DNA from: Deltaproteobacteria bacterium
GTDB lineage: Bacteria; Desulfobacterota; GWC2-55-46
Reading direction: 5' to 3'
Assembly (NCBI GenBank): GCA_016234405.1
Contig: JACRCC010000102.1
Location: 1 to 44,754, forward strand
DNA length: 44,754 bases
A program made the translations under genes and the position numbers. The first letter of the stretch is position 1, and the number at the start of each line of letters is the position of its first letter. This document shows, piece after piece, positions 23,814-30,144 of this stretch. The notes beneath the pieces were generated by a model that was not told the DNA's origin, did not search any database, and was given only the letters and a program-made list of their open reading frames with translations.

Positions 23814-25139
23814 ATGCAAATGACACACGGGGAGTTTCTTAACGCCATAAAGAAGAGGAAGGCTAATGTCGGCCTTATCGGCCTCGGCTATGTCGGGCTG
23901 CCGCTCGCGCTACGCTTCGGCGAAGAAGGTTTTCAAGTGTTGGGCTTTGATATTGACGGCGCAAAGACCGAGAGGCTCAATAAAGGGGAGAGCTACATAA
24001 AGCACATCCCCGCCGAAAAGATTTCCGCCCTCGTCAAGGGCGGCAAGATAAAGGCCTCCAAGGACTTTTCAAGGCTGAAGGAGTGCGACGCCGTTCTCAT
24101 CTGCGTGCCGACCCCTTTGACCCCGCAGAGAGAACCGGACATGAGCTGCGTCGTCAATACCTCCGAGCGGGTGGGCGAACACTTGAGGAAGGGGTCTCTC
24201 GTAATCCTCGAGAGCACGACATATCCCGGCACCACCGAGGAGGTAGTGCGACCCATCCTCGAAAGGGGCGGGCTTAAGTGCGGAACGGATTTTTACTTGG
24301 CCTTTTCCCCTGAGAGGGAAGACCCGAACAGAAAGGATTTTGACTTGAAGAGCACGCCAAAGGTCGTCGGCGGCTCGACCGCAAAATGCCTCGAACTTGC
24401 AAACGCGCTTTATTCCCAAATAGTGGACAGGACGGTGCCCGTAAGGGACACCCGGACCGCGGAATCGGCCAAGCTCCTCGAAAACATCTTCAGGAGCGTC
24501 AACATCGCGCTCGTGAACGAGCTTAAGATCATCTTCGACAGGATGGGCATTGACGTGTGGGAGGTCATAGAGGCCGCTTCCACGAAGCCCTTCGGCTTCA
24601 TGCCGTTCTACCCCGGCCCCGGCCTCGGCGGCCACTGCATCCCCATAGACCCTTTTTACCTCGCATGGAAGGCGCGCGAGTACGAGGTTTCCACGAAATT
24701 CATCGAACTCGCCGGAGAGATAAACACGTCCATGCCGAATTATGTCGTCTCAAAACTCATTGACGCGCTCAACGACCGCGGCAAAAGCCTGAAGGGGTCT
24801 AAAATCTTGATACTCGGTCTGGCCTACAAAAAGGATATTGACGACATGAGGGAGTCGCCTTCGATAAGGCTCATCGAGATGCTCTCGGGGAAGGGCGCGG
24901 TCGTCCAATATAACGATCCGTTCGTGCCGGTCTTCCGTCTCCCGCGCGGCCATGCCGTCGCCTTAAAGAGCGTTAGGCTCGATGAGAAGACCCTGAAGGA
25001 GTATGACGCCGTTGTCATAGTAACAAACCACAGCGCGTATGATTACGAATGGATAGCCAAGCACTCAAGCCTCGTAATAGACACCAGAAACGCGGCTAAA
25101 AACGTAACCGCGCACAGGGACAAGATAGTCAAGGCGTAA
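23814..25139 (+). CDS. UDP-sugar 6-dehydrogenase (WbpA/Ugd-like)
   Basis: This 441-residue protein has three domains. The N-terminal NAD domain shows VGLIGLGYVGLPLALRFGEE, the central domain contains the catalytic cysteine Cys275 in GLGGHCIPIDPFYL, and the C-terminal UDP-binding domain opens ILILGLAYKKDIDDMRESPS. The loop STTYPGTTEEVV and the overall pattern favour the UDP-N-acetyl-glucosamine/mannosamine 6-dehydrogenase branch (WbpA, WbpO, TviB) over UDP-glucose dehydrogenase. It oxidises C6 to a carboxylate using two NAD, giving a UDP-HexNAc uronic acid. GGAG lies 6 bases before the ATG. Divergent from the main operon, it likely supplies the acidic sugar. It ends 12 bases from the convergent dGTPase gene. 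Confidence 0.93.
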   Translation: MQMTHGEFLNAIKKRKANVGLIGLGYVGLPLALRFGEEGFQVLGFDIDGAKTERLNKGESYIKHIPAEKISALVKGGKIKASKDFSRLKECDAVLICVPTPLTPQREPDMSCVVNTSERVGEHLRKGSLVILESTTYPGTTEEVVRPILERGGLKCGTDFYLAFSPEREDPNRKDFDLKSTPKVVGGSTAKCLELANALYSQIVDRTVPVRDTRTAESAKLLENIFRSVNIALVNELKIIFDRMGIDVWEVIEAASTKPFGFMPFYPGPGLGGHCIPIDPFYLAWKAREYEVSTKFIELAGEINTSMPNYVVSKLIDALNDRGKSLKGSKILILGLAYKKDIDDMRESPSIRLIEMLSGKGAVVQYNDPFVPVFRLPRGHAVALKSVRLDEKTLKEYDAVVIVTNHSAYDYEWIAKHSSLVIDTRNAAKNVTAHRDKIVKA

Positions 25140-25151
25140 CGCGCCGCCCGT

Positions 25152-26333
25152 CTACACCCTCTCGTAAGGGTCAAAGAGTTTTTTGTACTCATCGAGCGCG
25201 AAACGGTCGGTCATGCCCGCGATATAGTCGCACACCACGCGGTAATCCCCTGCCTGCCCCTTGACGATGAGCGTGGAAACGTGCGGCGGCAGGAGTTTCG
25301 GCGCGCGCAGATATGCCTTGAAAAGCTCCTTCAATATCCTGTCGGCCTTGTCCGCCATCCTTATAACCCTGTGATGGCGGTAGAGATTCTCCATCAGAAA
25401 CCGCTTGAGCCTTTTATTCTTGGCCTCCATCTGAGGACTGAAACGGGCTAGGGGTTTCTTTCTTTTTCTCACGTCAAGGGCGGTCTTTATGCCTTCTTCC
25501 TCGAGCGTCTTTCTCACGCCGTCCACGAGGTCGGTAACCTGCGCGTTTATTATGCGCACGATGGTCTGATGCCTCATGAGTTTAAAGTCAGCGCCCGGAT
25601 GAGCGGACTTTATCGCATCGGCGTTCTCACGCCAGATGTCAACCTCATAGAGCGCATCAGGGTCGAGCATCCCGGATGAGAGGCCGTCGTCAATGTCGTG
25701 GTTGTTGTAGGCAATCTCATCGGCCATGTCCGCCGCCTGTGCCTCGAGCCCCGGGGCAAGGCCCGGCTCATATTCGGCGTTGTCCACGGGAGAGTCGTGC
25801 TCGCTCTTGTGCTTCACTATCCCCTCCCTCACCTCCCAAGTGAGATTCAGACCGTTGAAACCCGCATATCGGGTCTCAAGCTCCTCGACGATACGCAGGC
25901 TGTGCGAGTTGTGCTCAAAGCCGCCGTGCTTACTCATGAGTTCATTTAAGGTCGTCTCGCCGGAGTGCCCGAAGGGCGGGTGCCCAAGGTCGTGCGCGAG
26001 GGCAATGGCCTCGGATAAATCCTCGTTAAGCCCCAACGCCCGCGCTATGGTCCGGGATATCTGCGCCACCTCTATCGTGTGCGTCAGGCGCGTCCTGTAG
26101 TGGTCGCCCTCGTGGTAGACGAAGACCTGCGTCTTATACTCAAGCCGCCTGAAGGCGTTGGAGTGTATGACCCTGTCCCTGTCCCTCTGAAATGCCGTCC
26201 TAAAAGGGTGCTCCGCCTCCTTATGCCGCCTGCCTCTGGTTTGGGCGCTCTTTGAGGCGTACGGCGCAAGGATGATTTCCTCCAACTCGGCAAAACCCGG
26301 CCTCGGTAACGTCAAGGATTTAGTGTCGCGCAT
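25152..26333 (-). CDS. dgt: Deoxyguanosinetriphosphate triphosphohydrolase-like protein
   Basis: This HD-domain dNTP triphosphohydrolase is 393 residues from the ATG at 26333, chosen because GGGGAG lies 9 bases upstream; an in-frame TTG at 26354 lies ahead of that Shine-Dalgarno. The family blocks are clear: RDRVIHSNAFRRLEYKTQVF, TRLTHTIEVAQISRTIARAL (metal His) and AIALAHDLGHPPFGHSGE (HD pair). Further on is ADMADEIAYNNHDIDDGL. The enzyme cleaves dNTPs to nucleoside and triphosphate and influences dNTP pools. The length and the C-terminus ending in FDPYERV are normal. A decayed copy of its 3' end lies at 23485-23573. Confidence 0.94.
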   Translation of the reverse strand: MRDTKSLTLPRPGFAELEEIILAPYASKSAQTRGRRHKEAEHPFRTAFQRDRDRVIHSNAFRRLEYKTQVFVYHEGDHYRTRLTHTIEVAQISRTIARALGLNEDLSEAIALAHDLGHPPFGHSGETTLNELMSKHGGFEHNSHSLRIVEELETRYAGFNGLNLTWEVREGIVKHKSEHDSPVDNAEYEPGLAPGLEAQAADMADEIAYNNHDIDDGLSSGMLDPDALYEVDIWRENADAIKSAHPGADFKLMRHQTIVRIINAQVTDLVDGVRKTLEEEGIKTALDVRKRKKPLARFSPQMEAKNKRLKRFLMENLYRHHRVIRMADKADRILKELFKAYLRAPKLLPPHVSTLIVKGQAGDYRVVCDYIAGMTDRFALDEYKKLFDPYERV

Positions 26334-26399
26334 ATATTTGGTTACTCCCCGCAAGCCTTTGCAGCTCGCGCATCAATTGCCCATGCGGCGCCTTTGTCA

Positions 26400-26427
26400 T
26401 TGACAAATCCTTTAAGCAGATTAAAAT
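26400..26427 (+). promoter_or_regulatory. Strong promoter placing slp transcript start at its ATG
   Basis: TTGACA (26400-26405), a 16-base spacer and TAAAAT (26422-26427) match sigma-70 consensus in 11 of 12 positions. Only 6 bases separate the -10 from the ATG at 26434, and no Shine-Dalgarno precedes that ATG. The predicted transcript would therefore start at or next to the A of the start codon. Confidence 0.6.
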
Positions 26428-26433
26428 GTAATT

Positions 26434-27045
26434 ATGACGCGATTGCTCCTCATATCTGCGGCAATACTGCTCGCCGGGGGTTTAGCCCCCTTGGGCTGCT
26501 CAATCATCTCAAAAGACGTCTTGAAAGAGGTTGACCGCTCCGCGACGCTCATCCTCGCGCAGGCAAACCCTCCCGCCTTCACGGGCAAAAAAATCCTCTG
26601 GGGCGGCGTCATACTCAAGACCGACAACCTCGAAAACACGACCGAGATTGAAGTCCTCGAATCGGAACTCTCCTACGGCGACACCTCTGAAGACGGCAGG
26701 TCGCGCGGAAGGTTCATAATCGAGGCAACGGGCTTTCTCGACCCCAACGTCTATAAACCATCCAAGAGGATAACCGTGGCAGGCGCGATAAAAGGCGCGT
26801 CCACGAGAAAGATCGGCAAGATGGACTACACCTACCCTGTTATCGCGCCGATAGAGATGAAGGTCTACGAATACGTCCCGCAGCCGGACTACCCGCTGCC
26901 GTGGTGGTACGATCCATACTACCCGGGGCCTTACTATCCGTATGGGCCGTATGGCCCCTATCCCGGCCCATATCCGTACAACCCGTACAGATACCAGTAT
27001 CCGTATAACTACCCTTACGCAACGCCGCCGCCTGCGGGTAATTAG
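26434..27045 (+). CDS. Slp-family outer-membrane lipoprotein with Pro/Tyr-rich tail
   Basis: This 203-residue protein has a lipoprotein signal ending in LAPLGC (lipidated Cys22). The Slp domain follows, with the recognisable stretch GKKILWGGVILKTDNLENTT and the GRFIIEATGFLDPNVYKPSKRITVAGAI block. Slp proteins are outer-membrane lipoproteins first described as starvation-inducible in E. coli. From about residue 150 an extra tail is built almost only of Pro, Tyr and Gly, with repeated PYxPGPY-type units. The gene ends convergent with the small gene downstream of queC, their stop codons overlapping in TTAG (27042-27045). The promoter geometry suggests a leaderless mRNA. Confidence 0.9.
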   Translation: MTRLLLISAAILLAGGLAPLGCSIISKDVLKEVDRSATLILAQANPPAFTGKKILWGGVILKTDNLENTTEIEVLESELSYGDTSEDGRSRGRFIIEATGFLDPNVYKPSKRITVAGAIKGASTRKIGKMDYTYPVIAPIEMKVYEYVPQPDYPLPWWYDPYYPGPYYPYGPYGPYPGPYPYNPYRYQYPYNYPYATPPPAGN

Positions 27046-27182
27046 TCCTTTGGGGCGCAGCCGTCTTTAGTCTGTTTCAGATATGCGAGGTACTCGTCGT
27101 AATATTCGTCCATAAAGTCGAAGACGTTTTTGCCGTCGGTCTCTATCTTCTTTTTTATTTTCAGGAATTCAAGAAACGTCAT
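27042..27182 (-). CDS. 46-residue protein coupled to queC
   Basis: A longer reading frame extends upstream, but the supported start is the ATG at 27182, preceded by AGGAG five bases away and lying 14 bases inside the end of queC. The product, MTFLEFLKIKKKIETDGKNV and onward, has a basic first half and an acidic, tyrosine-rich second half (FDFMDEYYDEYLAYL), probably two short helices. No signal peptide or cysteine pair is seen apart from one Cys near the end. I do not recognise a family. Its tight coupling suggests a partner or regulator in 7-deazaguanine or nucleotide metabolism, which is inference. Confidence 0.7.
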   Translation of the reverse strand: MTFLEFLKIKKKIETDGKNVFDFMDEYYDEYLAYLKQTKDGCAPKD

Positions 27183-27843
27183 CTTCTCTCCTATACGGTA
27201 TCGGGTCTTCAATCCCCGCCTCTTTAAAACCTCGAAGCCGCAGCAAACACGAATCGCATTTGCCGCAGGCGCGCCCCGAGTCTTTGTAGCACGACCACGT
27301 GAGATGCAAAGGGGCATTTAGTCTGACGCCGAGCCTCACAATCGCGGCCTTGCGTTTGTGAATTAAGGGCGTCTTTATCTTTATCTTCTTTTTTTTCACG
27401 CCGAGGTTTACCGCCTTTTCAAAGGCCTTGAAAAAGGCCTCCCTGCAATCCGGGTACCCTGAGCCGTCTTCCTCGACCGCGCCTATGTAGACCTCTCCAG
27501 CGCCTATTGTCTCGGCCACCGAAACCGCAACGGACAAAAGGTGCGCGTTCCTGAAAGGCACGTAGGTAACGGGTATTCCCCTTCTCTTGAGCCTCCCCTT
27601 GGGGACTTCGATGCTTTTATCCGTCAGCGCGGAACCGCCTATTTTTTTGAAATGAGATATGCCGGCCACGAGAGAGCGCGTGCCGTAGCGGCGAGCGATG
27701 CCGTTGAACGCCCTAAGTTCACGCGCCTCGGTCCTTTGGCCGTAATTCACGTGCACGAAGGTGCACCTGCTTTTTCCAACGGCTATCGCGGCCGTAACCG
27801 CGCTGTCAAGCCCACCGCTCAAAAGGACAACGGATTTTTTCAT
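27169..27843 (-). CDS. queC: 7-cyano-7-deazaguanine synthase
   Basis: This 224-residue enzyme has the N-type ATP pyrophosphatase loop SGGLDS at residues 9-14 and FVHVNYGQRTEARE nearby. VPFRNAHLLSVAVSVAE and GAVEEDGSGYPDCREAFFKA are family-specific, and the C-terminal zinc site reads WSCYKDSGRACGKCDSC. QueC converts 7-carboxy-7-deazaguanine to preQ0 with ATP and ammonia, in the queuosine pathway. The other pathway genes (queD, queE, queF) are not in the window. It lies 33 bases after the APH/AAA kinase gene and overlaps the 46-residue gene by 14 bases, so it belongs to a minus-strand operon beginning with hpt. Confidence 0.96.
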   Translation of the reverse strand: MKKSVVLLSGGLDSAVTAAIAVGKSRCTFVHVNYGQRTEARELRAFNGIARRYGTRSLVAGISHFKKIGGSALTDKSIEVPKGRLKRRGIPVTYVPFRNAHLLSVAVSVAETIGAGEVYIGAVEEDGSGYPDCREAFFKAFEKAVNLGVKKKKIKIKTPLIHKRKAAIVRLGVRLNAPLHLTWSCYKDSGRACGKCDSCLLRLRGFKEAGIEDPIPYRREDDVS

Positions 27844-27876
27844 ACTATGGATTTAAACACAGGAAGATGCCGCGCC

Positions 27877-29445
27877 TCAATCTAAATCTTTAAAACCGCA
27901 GACAAATCCGATTGCGGCTGCGACGTTTTCTTTAAGAGGCCTTTGGGCCTCTACGATAAGACGCCTTGCGTCAACCGCCTCGAATCCGGTTTTTTGTCTT
28001 TTGTATATCTCCCAATCCGCGTCCGATGCGCCGCCCCGCTGCCCGGATGCCCTATTAAAAAGTCTTGCTCTAACGGTCTCGTCATCAGCCCTGCATTCCA
28101 TCACATAAACCGTTGCCCCGGCGTTGTCCGCGGCTTTCAAAGCTTCTTTCAGATGCGCCGCCTTTGAAAACGTCGCGTCCGCAATGCACGTCCTGCCGGA
28201 GCGCACAAACGCAACGGCTTTTTTTATCAGCCCCGCGTAAGTCCTCTCCGTCCACTCCGGCGAATATATGCCCTGTCCCCAGGCCGCGCCTTTATGCTCC
28301 GAGGGTTTGACGCCCGCGAGTTCTTTTCTTATTACATCGGATGAAATGTGCGCGCCGCCGAGCGTATCTTTTAGCGCGCCCGCGAGCGCGGTCTTCCCCG
28401 CGCCGGAAAGCCCCCGAATGATTACGAGCGCGGGCTTGAATCCGCCTCCTGCATAGAGCGCGGCCATACGAAAGTGCAGCATGGCGTCAAGGAGCGCGTC
28501 TTCTTTGTCTTCTGGCGGAACCTCTTCTTCAAGGGACTTAAACCCCGCGACCTTTCCGCGCACGTAAGCCCTGTAGCATTTATAAAAATTAAGCAGTCTT
28601 ATTCCATCCGCGTCCGAGGCGGCCTTGAAGTATTCATCAACGAGGGCGCGGGATAAGTCCCCCCTGCCGTGATACTCGACGTCCATGGAGAGAAAAGCGA
28701 CATCCGAGACGATATCCGAAAACCTGAACCGCTCGTTGAACTCTATGCAGTCAATTATTGCGATGCCGTTTGATATGGAGACGTGCTCGGCGTGCATATC
28801 CCCGTGGCAGTCCTTGATAAAACCGCCTTCCACCCTTTTCCTGAAAAGCGCGGCATTTGAAGCGAGGAAATTATCGGTAAAGGCCTTCAACCCTTCAAAC
28901 TGTCTTTTCGAAATGGTCTTACCGATGAAGGCCGCGGTCTGGGCAAAGTTCTCGCCGGTATTTTTTCTTATGGCCTCTATCCCGCCGAACTCGTTTATAT
29001 GTCCGCCTGTTTCGGCCTTAGCGTGAAAGGCGGCTATGACCCGCGCAATCCGCCTCATGGTCTGCGCGTCCGCCTTTTCTCTTTTTATCGCATCTTCAAG
29101 GATGGTATCGTCCGCGAGCCTTTTCATCTTTACCGCCCACTCGACGGGAACTCCCTTGCCCTCCATCATGACGCGGCCGCCTTCCTCGGCGACCGGCACG
29201 ACGCCGAGGTATACGCCCGTTGAAAGACGCCTGTTGAGCCGCACCTCTTCTTCGCAAAAAAAACGTCTCTTCTCAAGGGTCGTGAAGTCGAGAAAACCCA
29301 AATCAACCGGCTTTTTTATCTTGTAGGCATATCGGGGGGTAAGAAGGACGTAAGAGATGTGCGTTTGTTTCAACTCCACGGACGGCGGGTTTTCTTGGTA
29401 TGCGCCCGGGTCGAGAAGGGAATTTATAAGGGGAGGCAGCGCCAC
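27877..29445 (-). CDS. Fused aminoglycoside-phosphotransferase-like kinase and P-loop ATPase
   Basis: This 522-residue protein starts at GTG 29445 with AGGAG 8 bases upstream. The N-terminal domain (about 1-330) is an APH/choline-kinase fold with FIKDCHGDMHAEHVS (catalytic HGD) and IAIIDCIEFNERFRFSDI (metal Asp). The C-terminal domain opens with a P-loop, VIIRGLSGAGKTALAGAL near residue 345, followed by a nucleoside/Zeta-toxin-like kinase pattern (ISSDVIRKELAG; CIADATFSK). Such fusions are widespread and annotated as bifunctional phosphotransferase/ATP-binding proteins; the true substrates are unknown and antibiotic resistance should not be assumed. It lies 18 bases after hpt and 33 before queC. 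Confidence 0.88.
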   Translation of the reverse strand: MALPPLINSLLDPGAYQENPPSVELKQTHISYVLLTPRYAYKIKKPVDLGFLDFTTLEKRRFFCEEEVRLNRRLSTGVYLGVVPVAEEGGRVMMEGKGVPVEWAVKMKRLADDTILEDAIKREKADAQTMRRIARVIAAFHAKAETGGHINEFGGIEAIRKNTGENFAQTAAFIGKTISKRQFEGLKAFTDNFLASNAALFRKRVEGGFIKDCHGDMHAEHVSISNGIAIIDCIEFNERFRFSDIVSDVAFLSMDVEYHGRGDLSRALVDEYFKAASDADGIRLLNFYKCYRAYVRGKVAGFKSLEEEVPPEDKEDALLDAMLHFRMAALYAGGGFKPALVIIRGLSGAGKTALAGALKDTLGGAHISSDVIRKELAGVKPSEHKGAAWGQGIYSPEWTERTYAGLIKKAVAFVRSGRTCIADATFSKAAHLKEALKAADNAGATVYVMECRADDETVRARLFNRASGQRGGASDADWEIYKRQKTGFEAVDARRLIVEAQRPLKENVAAAIGFVCGFKDLD

Positions 29446-29463
29446 ATCAAAAACTCCTGTAGG

Positions 29464-29982
29464 TCAATCGGTAACAATATATATTCCGGACAGACCCCTG
29501 TAATGCTCCTTGTAGTCCATGCCGTAACCCGCGACAAACCCATGCCCTATCCGCGTTCCGAAATAATCTATGGTGATGTCAGCGGCAAGCGTGTCCCGCA
29601 CGAGGAGCGAGCAGAGTCTCACTGACAACGGCCCTTTTGCGTTGAAGTAATGGAGGAGCGCCCTTACAGTCTTACCGCTGTCCACTATGCCCTCGACGAT
29701 AATAACGTCCCTGCCCTTGATGTCGGTCGTCATGTCCCGCGTGATGAGCACCTCTGTGGCGGGCCCTGTCTTTTTTCCATAACTCGCGGTCTGGATGTAG
29801 TCCACCTCGAACGGGATGTCGAGCCTTCTGACGAGGTCAGCGACAAAGACGAACGCGCCCTTCAAGACCCCGACGAGCACAGGGTCTTTGGAGGCGTAGT
29901 CCGCGTTGACCCGCGCCGCTAAAGTCTCGACGATGGATTCTATCTCCTGCGCGGATAAGATGGGTTTCAGGTTGCTGTTCAT
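29464..29982 (-). CDS. hpt: Hypoxanthine phosphoribosyltransferase
   Basis: From the ATG at 29982 the product is 172 residues, the normal length. An open frame extends 52 codons further upstream (to 30138) but crosses the predicted promoter and has no family similarity. The PRPP-binding motif reads VIIVEGIVDSGKTV (usually VIIVEDIVDTGxT), so one acidic residue of the classic motif is glycine. VGVLKGAFVFVADLVRRL, VDYIQTASYG and the C-terminal DYFGTRIGHGFVAGYGMDY match HPRT. It salvages hypoxanthine/guanine to the nucleotides. It is the first gene of the hpt - APH/AAA - queC operon. Confidence 0.94.
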   Translation of the reverse strand: MNSNLKPILSAQEIESIVETLAARVNADYASKDPVLVGVLKGAFVFVADLVRRLDIPFEVDYIQTASYGKKTGPATEVLITRDMTTDIKGRDVIIVEGIVDSGKTVRALLHYFNAKGPLSVRLCSLLVRDTLAADITIDYFGTRIGHGFVAGYGMDYKEHYRGLSGIYIVTD

Positions 29983-29997
29983 GCGGGGCTTTGTATA

Positions 29998-30026
29998 AGC
30001 ATATAACCTCGGCAAAGTGGTGTCAA
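29998..30026 (-). promoter_or_regulatory. Putative promoter of the hpt-queC operon
   Basis: Minus-strand TTGACA (30021-30026), 17-base spacer, TATGCT (29998-30003, four of six). The predicted start near 29991 leaves about nine bases before the ATG at 29982, which supports that start over the upstream frame. Confidence 0.42.
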
Positions 30027-30097
30027 GAACGGCTTTTGCGCAAACGCAGGGGCGTTTCTTGATGTGTTTGAAAAAACTTTGAGCAAAAACAAGAGGC

Positions 30098-30127
30098 TTG
30101 TAACCTAATGCGCGGTTAGGGTATAAA
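30098..30127 (+). promoter_or_regulatory. Putative promoter of the restriction-modification gene
   Basis: TTGTAA (30098-30103), an 18-base spacer and TATAAA (30122-30127) precede the ATG at 30145. The start site would be near 30134, giving a leader of about 11 nt without a clear Shine-Dalgarno. Confidence 0.42.
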
Positions 30128-30144
30128 GAAGTGGACAAACATCC

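Noticed and set aside
27183-27317. Long form of the small gene after queC
   Set aside because: The extension is the queC sequence in another frame; the ATG at 27182 has the Shine-Dalgarno.
27877-29445. Aminoglycoside resistance gene
   Set aside because: The APH-like fold is fused to a P-loop kinase and sits in a purine/queuosine operon; the fold alone does not show resistance.
29983-30138. Upstream 52-codon extension of hpt
   Set aside because: It crosses the predicted promoter, has no family similarity, and the ATG at 29982 gives the normal enzyme length.
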